Of a DNA stretch of 47,182 nt, positions 1 to 7,541 are shown piece by piece. This DNA is from an uncultured Butyrivibrio sp. Its GTDB lineage: Bacteria > Bacillota > Clostridia > Lachnospirales > Lachnospiraceae. Position 1 is the stretch's first letter; each line of letters starts with the position of its first letter. The stretch is taken from NCBI GenBank assembly GCA_946536145.1, contig CAMNEA010000016.1, forward strand, positions 1 to 47,182, given 5' to 3'. The notes beneath the pieces were generated by a model. It saw only the letters and a program-made list of their open reading frames with translations, searched no databases and had not been told where the DNA came from. Both the position numbers and the translations under genes were made by a program.

Positions 1-404
1 TTATATACGATTGTAGGAAGATCATTTCCTGCAGGAGCAGAAATAACAACCTTCTTAGCGCCGGCATCGATGTGTGCCTGTGCCTTAGCCTTAGATGTGT
101 AGAAACCTGTACACTCAAGAACTACATCAACTCCGATCTCTCCCCAAGGAAGGTTCTTAGCGTCAGCCTCCTTGTAGATTGTGATCTTCTTGCCGTTTAC
201 TGTGATAGAATCATCACCGTAAGAAACAGAGTCAGCATATTTGTACTTACCCTGTGAAGAGTCATACTTGAGAAGGTGTGCAAGCATCTTAGGATCTGTA
301 AGATCGTTGATTGCTACGATCTCTGTTCCCTCATGCTCAAACATCTGTCTGAAAGCAAGACGTCCGATACGACCAAAACCATTGATTGCTACTTTAACTG
401 CCAT
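1..404 (-). CDS. gap: Glyceraldehyde-3-phosphate dehydrogenase, N-terminal part (cut by window edge)
   Basis: About 134 N-terminal residues of a type I phosphorylating GAPDH, the glycolytic enzyme that oxidises glyceraldehyde-3-phosphate with NAD and phosphate in the cytoplasm. The protein begins [15 protein letters not shown], the Rossmann NAD-binding signature, and continues with VAINDLTD, the [11 protein letters not shown] substrate-side segment, [10 protein letters not shown] and [12 protein letters not shown], all typical of the family. The gene runs off the left edge before the catalytic cysteine, so the active site cannot be checked. The ATG at 402-404 is preceded by an AGGAGGA ribosome binding site at 411-417, and a promoter can be seen at 485-513. 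It appears to be transcribed alone, away from the PHP gene to its right. Confidence 0.95.
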   Translation of the reverse strand, partial: MAVKVAINGFGRIGRLAFRQMFEHEGTEIVAINDLTDPKMLAHLLKYDSSQGKYKYADSVSYGDDSITVNGKKITIYKEADAKNLPWGEIGVDVVLECTGFYTSKAKAQAHIDAGAKKVVISAPAGNDLPTIVY

Positions 405-484
405 TTTAAGTCCTCCTAAAATGAAATTTGTGATTGTTGCCTTCTTACCAAAAATGTATTGATAATTTTTTATCAGCACATACA

Positions 485-513
485 ATTTTAATAGAATTCA
501 TGCTATAAATCAA
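485..513 (-). promoter_or_regulatory. Predicted sigma-A promoter of the GAPDH gene
   Basis: Reading leftward, a -35 box TTGATT (508-513) and a -10 box TAAAAT (485-490) are separated by 17 bp, about 80 bases before the GAPDH start codon. Assigned from consensus match and position only. Confidence 0.55.
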
Positions 514-863
514 GCAGATTATAAAATTTTAATGACTTGAGTTTTTCTTTATACCAGGCTCTTTATTAATGTCATGTCACAGAAGGGTTGTTGTCACTCC
601 CATGTTCAATTGCAACTCATAAAAACCCATCACCTGAGCTCTTAGAAACAGGCTGATCAAAAGAGCTTTTGAGGCTTAGTATTTGATATTCTCACAACAG
701 ATATCTTTTTATATTGTCATAAACACTCTTTATGTCGAGAGGACTCTTATCGGATTCCATAGTTATGATAAGGTTATCTCCCGGAATGAATCCGCTTTTC
801 TCATACAGAAACAGTTTATTGAAATTCTCAAAACAATATCCGCTATCCGACAGGCGTCAGACA

Positions 864-902
864 GAAATGCGCACTGTGCTGCGCATTTCGTGAGAATATG
901 AT
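864..902. repeat. Hairpin with conserved tail, copy 1
   Basis: A perfect 10-bp inverted repeat (GAAATGCGCA at 864-873 and its complement at 880-889) is followed directly by GTGAGAATATGAT (890-902). The same layout, a GAAA...TTTC stem with a GTGAGAAYATGAT tail, recurs at 2951-2988 with different stem bases. This suggests a small dispersed intergenic repeat with compensatory stem changes. Function unknown. Confidence 0.5.
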
Positions 903-1166
903 CAGTAGTGAGCGTATTTCTTCGACGAAGTCGAACTCTAATGAATGCGCGATTACGTTACTGAAGCGAGCTGTATGCGAGTGAACAGTAACTATTTTAT
1001 TATTCATATCAAGATTTGCTTTTTAAAACAAATAATGTAACATAATAACTGCAGTCAGCTGCGTCTGTTTTACACGGATATTACAAAGTTCAATACCGAT
1101 GCGCCGGATTATGAATACCCGGACGCTGCTTAAATATTAAGATATTTAGGTCAAAACCGGTGTCAC

Positions 1167-1195
1167 GGATTGTTTCGCTCCGGCGATCACAATCC
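1167..1195. other. Stem-loop in the leader of the PHP gene
   Basis: GGATTGT (1167-1173) pairs with ACAATCC (1189-1195), with a CGC/GCG pair inside the loop. It ends 39 bases before the ATG of the PHP gene. There is no T-run, so it is not a simple terminator; it could be an operator or an RNA leader element. Confidence 0.35.
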
Positions 1196-1234
1196 TGTAT
1201 CATATTACTGATCTGATAAAGAAAGGATACTCAA

Positions 1235-2056
1235 ATGATAACTGCAGACTATCACATGCACACACACCATTCCGGCGACAGCACTGCCGCGATGGAGGAT
1301 ATGATACAAAGCTCTATAGACAGAGGCCTCACAGACATATGCTTTACCGAGCATGTGGACTTTGACTATCCGGAGTGCTACGAGGGTGTGGGAAAAGACA
1401 CATTCACCGTCGATACACATGACTACCGGAATGAAGTTATGAAATACCGTGATAAATATAAGGAAAAGATCCACGTCGGATTCGGCATTGAGATAGGAAT
1501 GCAGGAATATCTTGTAAAAGAGAATTCTGCATATATAAAAGAAAACAATTTCGATTTTGTCATCGCATCCCAGCACCTCGTAAGCAGGGCTGACCCTTAT
1601 TACAAGTCCTTCTGGGATTCTGACTCGATTGAAAATCTCTACAACAGATATTTTGACCAGGTCTATGACAATATCAGTCTCTTCGACGACTTTGATGTCC
1701 TGGGTCACCTTGACTATCTGACCAGATATGCACCTGAGGGCGATAATACCTATTCATATGAGCGCTTCTCATACCGCATAGACAAGATACTTATATACCT
1801 CATAGAGCACGGAAAGGGCCTGGATTTCAATTCAAAAGTATTCGTAGGAGACAGGGTTCTTCCTCCCAATCCCTGCCCACAGGTGCTCTCCCGCTATAAA
1901 GAGCTTGGAGGCAGGATCATAACTATAGGGTCTGATGCACACAACCCCAAGGCTGTTGCGGCAGGATTTGACCGTATGAGAGATATAGCCCTTGAGTGTG
2001 GCTTTTCAGAATATTACACATTTAAAAACAGAATTCCCACCGCTCACTCATTATAA
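1235..2056 (+). CDS. PHP-domain histidinol-phosphatase-like phosphoesterase
   Basis: A 273-residue protein of the polymerase and histidinol phosphatase (PHP) superfamily, HisK/HolPase branch, which would dephosphorylate histidinol phosphate or a similar small phosphoester in the cytoplasm. Metal-binding motifs are visible in the usual order: DYHMHTHHSGDS at residues 5-16, TEHVDFD near 39, a glutamate in GFGIEIG near 85, ASQHLV near 112, GHLDYL near 157 and GSDAHN near 234. Length fits HisK enzymes. The ATG follows an AAAGGA ribosome binding site at 1222-1227. No other histidine biosynthesis gene is in the window, so the true substrate is uncertain; many Clostridia carry several such paralogues. 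It stands alone between hairpin-rich intergenic DNA on both sides. Confidence 0.85.
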   Translation: MITADYHMHTHHSGDSTAAMEDMIQSSIDRGLTDICFTEHVDFDYPECYEGVGKDTFTVDTHDYRNEVMKYRDKYKEKIHVGFGIEIGMQEYLVKENSAYIKENNFDFVIASQHLVSRADPYYKSFWDSDSIENLYNRYFDQVYDNISLFDDFDVLGHLDYLTRYAPEGDNTYSYERFSYRIDKILIYLIEHGKGLDFNSKVFVGDRVLPPNPCPQVLSRYKELGGRIITIGSDAHNPKAVAAGFDRMRDIALECGFSEYYTFKNRIPTAHSL

Positions 2057-2122
2057 CTTTAGCTTGGCGCAAAGCCGCCTTAAGATGGCTTTCCTCTTAC
2101 ACTTTTGAATGTTAATTCAGAC

Positions 2123-2141
2123 CCCCGCATTTTCAGCGGGG
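2123..2141. other. GC-rich stem-loop after the PHP gene
   Basis: CCCCGC (2123-2128) pairs with GCGGGG (2136-2141) around a 7-base loop, about 65 bases past the PHP stop codon. It lacks a T-run on either strand, so it may protect the 3' end of the transcript rather than act as a classic terminator. Confidence 0.35.
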
Positions 2142-2230
2142 TTGACGAAATAAAATTTAGGTGCCAACCTACTCCTTAAACAAAGTTGTTATCAATTGGC
2201 TTAGTTAATACTTCTAAATATGCCAGACAC

Positions 2231-2637
2231 CTATGAAAAGTGATAGTTTTGGCTATATAATTCAATCGCATCAATCATCAGGCAATGCCTATCGCAGGTG
2301 TGCGACAGCACCTTACGGCGTCCCGTAATCAGCTTTTTGATTTCTGGGACGACGCATTCAACTCTATTTCCATCAAATTTGTCTTCAAAGTGCACTTTAC
2401 GGCGTCCTGTAATCAACTTTTTGATTTCTGGGACGACGCACTCAACTCTATTTCCATCAAACTTGTCTTCAAAGTGCACTTTACGGCGTCCTGTAATCAA
2501 CTTTTTGATTTCTGGGACGACGCACTCAACTCTATTTCCATCAAACTTGTCTTCAAAGTGCACTTTACGGCGTCCTGTAATCAACTTTTGCTTTTTGGGA
2601 CGACGGCAAGTCCAAAATTCTCTATTTTGGCAGAAAG
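2231..2637 (-). pseudogene. Decayed gene encoding 28-residue tandem repeats
   Basis: Reading leftward, an open frame ending in TAG at 2231-2233 encodes three tandem 28-residue units, each starting near LITGRRKVHFEDKFDG and ending VECVVPEIKK, then a short unique tail rich in His, Cys and Tyr. No proper start exists. The first in-frame candidate is a TTG at 2582-2584 without a ribosome binding site, and the frame upstream reaches a TAA. There a fourth, diverged copy has lost one base in an A-run (AAAAG against AAAAAG), shifting VVPxxKK out of frame, which supports decay. Where copy 1 differs from the two identical copies, all four changes are silent in this frame, so I infer that the leftward strand was coding. 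I do not recognise the protein family; the repeat is basic and hydrophilic. Confidence 0.5.
2313..2615. repeat. 84-bp tandem repeat, three full copies and one degenerate copy
   Basis: Units start at 2313, 2397, 2481 and 2565, exactly 84 bp apart. Copies 2 and 3 are identical, copy 1 differs at four positions, and copy 4 matches for about 40 bases and then diverges. The period is a multiple of three, which keeps all frames open on both strands. Confidence 0.95.
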
Positions 2638-2886
2638 AATCCCGTTATAAAGATTCAAATGAAATTCACTGCAAGTGGCCCTTTATAGCCAGACCCATTC
2701 TAACAACAGGAGTGACCTAACTGAACGAAAGTTGGGCTGGCAACGATCAAAACATTGACCAGAATAACAATTATGCTGATGAAGAATGACTTTTCTTGCC
2801 CTGGAGCAGCAGAAACTGATGGCCGCATAACAGTTGCTCAAAGATCAGGATCCCGAGGTAATAAAGCAGCCACCCTGCCCCGTCAG
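2638..2886. other. Gene-free stretch between the tandem repeat and the palindrome chain
   Basis: No open frame with a plausible start, no RNA gene and no strong hairpin were recognised here. Its sequence may be remnant of the same decayed locus as the tandem repeat. Confidence 0.4.
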
Positions 2887-3222
2887 GGCTTGTTTGCGGG
2901 CATCTTGAATCTCTGATTCAATATGTCATGTATTCTTAGATGAAATCACAGAAACCTGCACCTGCTGCGGGTTTCGTGAGAACATGATTCGAGAGGCAAA
3001 CAAGCCCTGCGACGCAGTCGCTTTAGGATGGCTTGTTTGCGGGCATCTTGAATCTCTGATTCAAGATGTCATAGATTATTGAATTTCCTCAGAAATTCAA
3101 TAATCGTAGTGGACCAGCTCCTCGCAAAGCGAGGAGCGTGTCCTGCTAAAGGCAGGATTCTTGAACGCATTTTCATCTTTGCGTTCAAGAAGTCATGACT
3201 TCTTGAATTTCTAATTCAAGAA
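2887..3222. repeat. Chain of palindromes with a duplicated 43-bp unit
   Basis: A 43-bp unit beginning GGCTTGTTTGCGGGCATC occurs at 2887-2929 and 3030-3072 with one mismatch. Between and after the copies are many inverted repeats: the GAAACC/GGTTTC hairpin at 2951-2975, CATCTTGAATC/GATTCAAGATG around 3043-3067, a 13-bp ATTATTGAATTTC palindrome around 3076, GCTCCTCGC/GCGAGGAGC around 3117-3137, TCCTGC/GCAGGA, CTTGAACGCA/TGCGTTCAAG and AAGAAGTCATGACTTCTT around 3188-3205. No protein is encoded. The chain ends inside the promoter of the next operon. Confidence 0.7.
2951..2988. repeat. Hairpin with conserved tail, copy 2
   Basis: GAAACCTGCA (2951-2960) pairs with TGCGGGTTTC (2966-2975) except for one T-G mismatch, and is followed by GTGAGAACATGAT (2976-2988). 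This is the second instance of the motif at 864-902. Confidence 0.5.
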
Positions 3223-3230
3223 TGTATAAT
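3203..3230 (+). promoter_or_regulatory. Predicted sigma-A promoter of the pilin-like operon
   Basis: TTGAAT (3203-3208) and TATAAT (3225-3230), with TG just before the -10 box, are 16 bp apart and 95 bases before the first start codon. The -35 box is one arm of a TTGAATTTCTAATTCAA palindrome, so a protein bound there, or a cruciform, could affect initiation. Confidence 0.65.
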
Positions 3231-3325
3231 AATATCAATGTTGCGTTTATATGCATGACGTAAAATTAACAACTAACATTCAGGCAATACTTACTCTCAA
3301 ATTCTTCATATCCTGGAGGATCTCA

Positions 3326-4066
3326 ATGAAACCTGAATTCTATGACAGGAGCAAAAGAGTCAACATATACAATTCAATCTATATCTATAAAGTCATCTCT
3401 CTTGTCTGTCTTGTAATACTTACTGTAATACTGACAATTCTTTTCCTGAAAGACAGGGCTTACTTTGACGAAGTACCCGGAGGCCGCCAACATGCTTTCA
3501 TGATCGTTGTGGCTGTCTGTATTATATTGTTCGTGATTTCCATTTTACTTGATTTCTACATACTAACACGCACGGCCTCCATAGGAAGAAGGCTGAATAA
3601 GATGGCTTTTATTGATCACCTTACAGGTCTTCCCAACAGATACAGCTGTGACCTTCTGATCAGCAGCTTCAATTCCCCTGATCGCCTTGAAAAGGCAGGC
3701 TTCGTGCTCATGCAGATAGCAAACCTGGGAAATGTCAACCAGGACAACGGCCACGACAACGGCAACTGGCTGATAACCGAGTTCAGTTCCATCCTCGAGG
3801 ATGTCAGCGAAAACTACGGCTACGCGGGGCGCAACAGCGGCAATGAATTTATACTCCTCATTGAGAACTGTGATTCAACCGCTGTCGAGATGTTCCTTCT
3901 GAATCTCACAAAAAGGATTCATGGCTACAACGAGATGAATCTGGGATCTCCCATGGAAGTATCCTACTCCAAAGTTCTGAACTGCGATGAGCACAAAGAC
4001 AGTATTTCCGACCTGGTATCACTTGGCTATCGCAAGATAAGAGAAATGCCCCAGACACTTTTATAA
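3326..4066 (+). CDS. Membrane protein with a degenerate GGDEF domain
   Basis: A 246-residue protein with two membrane segments (about residues 22-41 and 57-80) followed by a GGDEF-like domain recognisable from FIDHLTGLPNR near residue 95. The signature loop reads SGNEF (171-175) instead of GGDEF, so the metal- and GTP-contacting Asp is missing. The domain is therefore probably not a diguanylate cyclase but a GTP or c-di-GMP sensing or structural module. I chose the ATG at 3326 because GGAGGA lies at 3315-3320; an in-frame upstream ATG at 3251 has no ribosome binding site. It is the first gene of the operon running to 7946, with the transglutaminase gene starting 39 bases after it, so it may regulate or anchor that envelope system. 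That role is inference. Confidence 0.75.
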   Translation: MKPEFYDRSKRVNIYNSIYIYKVISLVCLVILTVILTILFLKDRAYFDEVPGGRQHAFMIVVAVCIILFVISILLDFYILTRTASIGRRLNKMAFIDHLTGLPNRYSCDLLISSFNSPDRLEKAGFVLMQIANLGNVNQDNGHDNGNWLITEFSSILEDVSENYGYAGRNSGNEFILLIENCDSTAVEMFLLNLTKRIHGYNEMNLGSPMEVSYSKVLNCDEHKDSISDLVSLGYRKIREMPQTLL

Positions 4067-4105
4067 ATTCCAGTGCGACTTCACTTTTACCTTTACACTA
4101 AGAAT

Positions 4106-5116
4106 ATGAACATAAAAAATCATTTTCTGACAAAAACTAAATATGGTCTTTCTTTATTGATGGCAACGGGAATTGTCGCACTGTCTGTTACTGCGTGCAG
4201 CACAACTCCCTCAGGCCAGGGGGCCGGAGGAGGCAATCAGAGCGAAAGAAGTGCCCATGTTTCAGAGGAGCCTCCCAAGGAGCGTGTAAAGGGAAGCCGC
4301 GACAATACCCCTGTTTGTCTTGTCCCCGAGGCTCCCGGCGAAGTCATTTATGAGAATGAGTACGCTCATGTAGATGCCTCCAATATCTCGGAGGGATATG
4401 TCGTAGTCAGATACACCGGATCAAGTCCCAAGGTTAAACTCCAGATCACCGGTCCCAATTCACTTACATATACCTACAATCTCTCGACCACAGAGCAAAA
4501 GGACGAGGTGTTCCCGCTTCAGTCGGGAAACGGCGACTACATGGTAAATGTCTTTGAAAACATAGAAGGCACCCAGTACTCTCAGGCTTTCTCGCAGCTG
4601 ATCACGGTCAATATAGAAAATGAGTTCTCTCCTTTTTTGTATCCCAATCAGAACTGCAACTTCACCTCCTCAAATGAGGCGATTAAAAAGGGCGAAGAGA
4701 TTGCATATGTATGTAACAACGACCTTGAAGTCGTTTCGGAAGTTTATAACTATATCATTTCAAATATTGTATATGACCACGAGGAAGCAGAGACTGTGGC
4801 ATCAGGTTACATTCCCGATATAGATGAGATCCTTGAGACCAAAAAAGGTATATGCCTTGATTACTCGGCGCTCATGACCTCGATGCTTCGAAGCCAGAGG
4901 ATCCCTACAAGGATGGAGATAGGATATGCGGGAACTGCCTACCACGCATGGCTGTCCACATATATCGAGGACGTCGGGTGGGTAAATGGCATGATTGAAT
5001 TTGACGGCACCGAGTGGTCACTTATGGATCCGACTTTTGCATCCAACAACTCAGACGATACGCTCAAGGAATTCATAGGCGACGGCGACAATTACAGAGT
5101 CAAGTATATATACTAA
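4106..5116 (+). CDS. Transglutaminase-like lipoprotein
   Basis: A 336-residue exported protein. Residues 1-30 form a signal peptide ending in the lipobox SVTAC, with Cys31 as the lipidation site, so the mature protein should be tethered to the outer face of the membrane. After a low-complexity linker and a beta-rich middle region comes a transglutaminase-like core with a visible Cys-His-Asp triad: Cys250 in KKGICLDYS, His280 in AYHAWLS and Asp308 in SLMDPTF. Bacterial members often act as proteases or amidohydrolases rather than cross-linkers; the substrate is unknown. I prefer the ATG at 4106, which directly precedes the signal peptide; a GTG at 4073 would add 11 residues. Neither start has a strong ribosome binding site, which suggests translational coupling to the gene upstream. 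The PilC-like gene begins 24 bases downstream. Confidence 0.85.
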   Translation: MNIKNHFLTKTKYGLSLLMATGIVALSVTACSTTPSGQGAGGGNQSERSAHVSEEPPKERVKGSRDNTPVCLVPEAPGEVIYENEYAHVDASNISEGYVVVRYTGSSPKVKLQITGPNSLTYTYNLSTTEQKDEVFPLQSGNGDYMVNVFENIEGTQYSQAFSQLITVNIENEFSPFLYPNQNCNFTSSNEAIKKGEEIAYVCNNDLEVVSEVYNYIISNIVYDHEEAETVASGYIPDIDEILETKKGICLDYSALMTSMLRSQRIPTRMEIGYAGTAYHAWLSTYIEDVGWVNGMIEFDGTEWSLMDPTFASNNSDDTLKEFIGDGDNYRVKYIY

Positions 5117-5139
5117 TCACGATATTTCAGGGAGGCACC

Positions 5140-6195
5140 ATGAGCAGCAAACCCAATTTCGGAAAATTAAGCAGCAGCGATATTTCAAATTTCTGCAGAC
5201 AGATGGCTCTGCTCCTTAAAGCCGGCATCGCACCCGCAGATGGTATAGACATTCTCGCAGCAGACACCAAGGATGCCTCGGCAAAAAAGATCTACTCCTC
5301 CATTGCCCAGGTTCTCCACAGCGGAGAGAAATTCCATGTAGCACTTGAGATGAGCGAAGTCTTCCCGGACTATGTGATACACATGGTCATAATCGGTGAG
5401 GAATCCGGCAATATAGACACGGTTATGGAATCCCTCGCTGACTACTACGACAGGGAGGAGAACATAGAGTCCAATATCAAGAGCGCAGTCAGCTACCCTC
5501 TCATCATGGTCTTCATGATGATGATCGTGGTGCTTATCCTCATTGTAAAGGTCCTGCCGATCTTCCAGCAGGTGTTTGAGCAGCTCGGCACAAGCATGAG
5601 CGGCTTTGCTCAGTCCCTGCTCGACATGGGAAGCGTAATGAGCAGATATTCGATAGTATTTGTTGTCATTCTTTTCATAATTGCCCTTCTGTTTTTGTAT
5701 TTCTCAGGAACCGGGATAGGAAAGGCGAGATTCAAGGCTCTTCTGCGCTCCTTCGGTCCCACCAAAAGACTCATGCAGGATATTGATACCGAGCGCTTTG
5801 CCAGCGGAATGGTACTGACTCTGTCAAGCGGCATGGACACCTATGAAGGTCTGACCCTTGTAAAAAAACTTGCTTCAAACGACGATATGAAGGACAAGAT
5901 TGAGAACTGCAAAAATCTTCTTCTCGACGGCGACTCTTTTCCGGAAGCGCTGGAAAAATCAAATCTCTTTAACTCCTTCTACTCTCAGATGATATCTGTC
6001 GGCTTCAAATCAGGATCCATGGATCAGGCCATGAAGCAGGTCTCAGAGAGAATTGAAAAGAGCACCGAAAAGCGCATCTACTCGCTCATATCGATACTTG
6101 AGCCCACACTGGTCATCATACTTTCAATAATCGTCGGAATGATACTTTTGTCAGTCATCCTTCCGCTGATGGGAATCATGTCAACTATAGGTTAA
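5140..6195 (+). CDS. Type II secretion F / PilC-family inner membrane protein
   Basis: A 351-residue T2SSF-domain protein, the membrane platform that couples a cytoplasmic ATPase to pilus or pseudopilus assembly. Two repeats are seen: the first has FCRQMALLLKAGI and EESGNIDTVMESLADYY before the membrane segment near residues 120-145, the second has RFASGMVLTLSSGM and VGFKSGSMDQAMKQ before the final segment near 325-350. A third segment lies near 170-190. The family is usually about 400 residues, so this one is slightly short at the N-terminus. ATG at 5140 with GGAGG at 5131-5135. It is followed by four small membrane proteins, but no PilB/GspE ATPase or prepilin peptidase lies in the window, so it must use a motor encoded elsewhere or work differently. 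Confidence 0.92.
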   Translation: MSSKPNFGKLSSSDISNFCRQMALLLKAGIAPADGIDILAADTKDASAKKIYSSIAQVLHSGEKFHVALEMSEVFPDYVIHMVIIGEESGNIDTVMESLADYYDREENIESNIKSAVSYPLIMVFMMMIVVLILIVKVLPIFQQVFEQLGTSMSGFAQSLLDMGSVMSRYSIVFVVILFIIALLFLYFSGTGIGKARFKALLRSFGPTKRLMQDIDTERFASGMVLTLSSGMDTYEGLTLVKKLASNDDMKDKIENCKNLLLDGDSFPEALEKSNLFNSFYSQMISVGFKSGSMDQAMKQVSERIEKSTEKRIYSLISILEPTLVIILSIIVGMILLSVILPLMGIMSTIG

Positions 6196-6206
6196 AGAGG
6201 TAAAAA

Positions 6207-6509
6207 ATGGGAAAAAGATTCGACATCTACCCTATAATCTCAGTAATAATATTCGCCTCTATCGTGTTCGTCTTCGTCATGGCGGTCGAGTACTCCGGGC
6301 GCAGCTCCATTGAGAAGCAGCAGGAATCTCTGGAGAATGCCATCTCAAGGGACATTGTGCAGTGCTACTCCATTGAAGGTATGTATCCTCCGGATCTTGA
6401 GTACCTTGAACAGCACTACGGGCTTACCTATGACAAGAGCATTTTTTTCGTGGATTATCAGCCAATCGCAGGTAACCTGTATCCGGATTACACCGTGATT
6501 CTGAGGTAG
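6207..6509 (+). CDS. Small pseudopilin-like membrane protein
   Basis: A 100-residue protein with one N-terminal membrane helix (about residues 10-28) followed by a soluble part containing GMYPPDLEYLEQHYG. That segment resembles the 'YP.sl..L' stretch after the helix in GspG-type pseudopilins, but the prepilin cleavage motif with Glu at +5 is not visible. AGAGG lies at 6195-6199 before the ATG, 11 bases after the PilC-like gene and 3 bases before the next gene. I infer a structural part of the same envelope machine; the family itself is not firmly recognised. Confidence 0.6.
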   Translation: MGKRFDIYPIISVIIFASIVFVFVMAVEYSGRSSIEKQQESLENAISRDIVQCYSIEGMYPPDLEYLEQHYGLTYDKSIFFVDYQPIAGNLYPDYTVILR

Positions 6510-6512
6510 TTT

Positions 6513-7010
6513 ATGGATAATTCGAATTTCAAAACAAAACATATAATAGACAGCGTCTTTGTAATCTGCCTCATGCTGCTCTTTGTGCTGTCTGCTCTGT
6601 CCGTCATTGCGATAGGCGCAACTATCTACAAGAAAAACGTAAGCGGCATGACCTCCAACAACTCTCACCGAGTCGCATCTTCCTATGTTACAGAGAAGGT
6701 TCGCCAGGCAGATAACAACGGACAGGTTTATGTAAAAGAGATCTTTGGCGAGAACGCGCTTGTACTGACATCCGAAGTAGGCGGTTCTTTGTACAACACA
6801 TACATTTATGACTACGATGGCTATCTCATGGAACTTTTTGCAAGGGATGATCTGACTACGTTCTATCCACAGTCGGGCCAGAAGATCCTTGAGATCTCTT
6901 CCTTTGATATTGAACAGGTCTCCGACAACCTGATGAACGTCACCATAGTGTTAAAAGACGGAACCAAAGACTTTTTATACATCGCTAAAAGGAGCAAAGA
7001 ACAGGGCTGA
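6513..7010 (+). CDS. DUF4860-like pilin-operon membrane protein
   Basis: A 165-residue protein with one N-terminal membrane helix (about residues 12-36) and a soluble domain with SSYVTEKVRQADN, a GGSLYNTYIYDYDGYLMELF core and a basic C-terminal end. It resembles the DUF4860 family, which occurs beside T2SSF genes in Clostridia; I give that name from memory and with moderate certainty. Its stop codon overlaps the ATG of the next gene by one base (TGATG), so the two should be translationally coupled. Probably a minor pilin-like or assembly component. Confidence 0.6.
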   Translation: MDNSNFKTKHIIDSVFVICLMLLFVLSALSVIAIGATIYKKNVSGMTSNNSHRVASSYVTEKVRQADNNGQVYVKEIFGENALVLTSEVGGSLYNTYIYDYDGYLMELFARDDLTTFYPQSGQKILEISSFDIEQVSDNLMNVTIVLKDGTKDFLYIAKRSKEQG

Positions 7011-7540
7011 TGGGAAGTCATAACAGATCCAAATTAAGTCTGTTCCTTATGGAACTAATAGTGGCAATACTCTTTTTCTCCCTTTCTGCAGCTGTCTGCG
7101 TAAGGCTCTTTACCAATGCCCATCTGATGGCAGAGCGCACCGAGAACCTGAGCAATGCTGTGATCTGGTCCCAGAATCTGTCTGAGAGCTTCACTGCCAA
7201 AGAGGGAAATCTTACAAAGATCGCGGATCTGTACCCGGATTCATACTTCTCGGAGGATACTCTGATACTATTTTTCAACGACAACTGGGAGGAAGTGGAT
7301 AAATCTCTTTCTCAGGTCTCTTATGAGGTAGTCCTCAAGATAAGAAAAGACCTTGCGTCAAATGTATATGCTGACGTAACCGATTATAACACTGCCCTTG
7401 AGGGAGATGCGCTGGTCGGAAACATCGCTGTTATGGATATAAGAGGCGGCAATGATGTCATTATGGATATACCGGCTGATGATTCCAAGATACTGTTTAA
7501 AACAGACGTAGACGTTTATATCGGAAAGGGGGTGAGCTGA
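7010..7540 (+). CDS. Prepilin-type membrane protein
   Basis: A 176-residue protein whose N-terminus reads KLSLFLMELIVAILFF. This fits a type III (class III) prepilin signal: small residue (Ser), hydrophobic stretch, and Glu at +5 after the likely cleavage point. The Gly normally before the cleavage site is a Ser. The rest, about residues 40-176, is a soluble domain with predicted beta strands near the end (GGNDVIMDI, FKTDVDVYIGKG). It starts on the TGATG overlap with the preceding gene and is followed one base later by the last gene of the operon. The best candidate for a true pilin subunit in this cluster; a prepilin peptidase must come from elsewhere. Confidence 0.65.
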   Translation: MGSHNRSKLSLFLMELIVAILFFSLSAAVCVRLFTNAHLMAERTENLSNAVIWSQNLSESFTAKEGNLTKIADLYPDSYFSEDTLILFFNDNWEEVDKSLSQVSYEVVLKIRKDLASNVYADVTDYNTALEGDALVGNIAVMDIRGGNDVIMDIPADDSKILFKTDVDVYIGKGVS

Positions 7541-7541
7541 A

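Larger units (their letters stand above)
514..1234. other. Gene-free region between the GAPDH and PHP genes
   Basis: I see no convincing gene in these roughly 720 bases; the open frames are short and lack ribosome binding sites. The stretch holds several inverted repeats: a widely spaced AGCTCTT/AAGAGCT pair (637-643 and 661-667), a hairpin at 864-889, a short one at 921-935 (TTCGAC/GTCGAA), a GTTACTG/CAGTAAC pair (957-963 and 986-992) and a hairpin at 1167-1195 just before the PHP gene. Confidence 0.6.

Noticed and set aside
514..1234. Short rightward frame at 683-901 as a gene
   Set aside because: 72 residues without a ribosome binding site or recognisable motif, ending in the hairpin at 864-889.
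1205..1708. 167-residue leftward frame opposite the PHP gene
   Set aside because: It is fully overlapped by the PHP gene, which has clear metal motifs and a ribosome binding site.
2313..2615. CRISPR array
   Set aside because: The units are directly adjacent 84-bp copies without unique spacers and are coding-like; no cas gene is in the window.
2285..2720. Rightward open frames across the 84-bp repeats
   Set aside because: They stay open only because the period is a multiple of three. Changes between copies alter these frames but are silent leftward, and no ribosome binding site precedes them.
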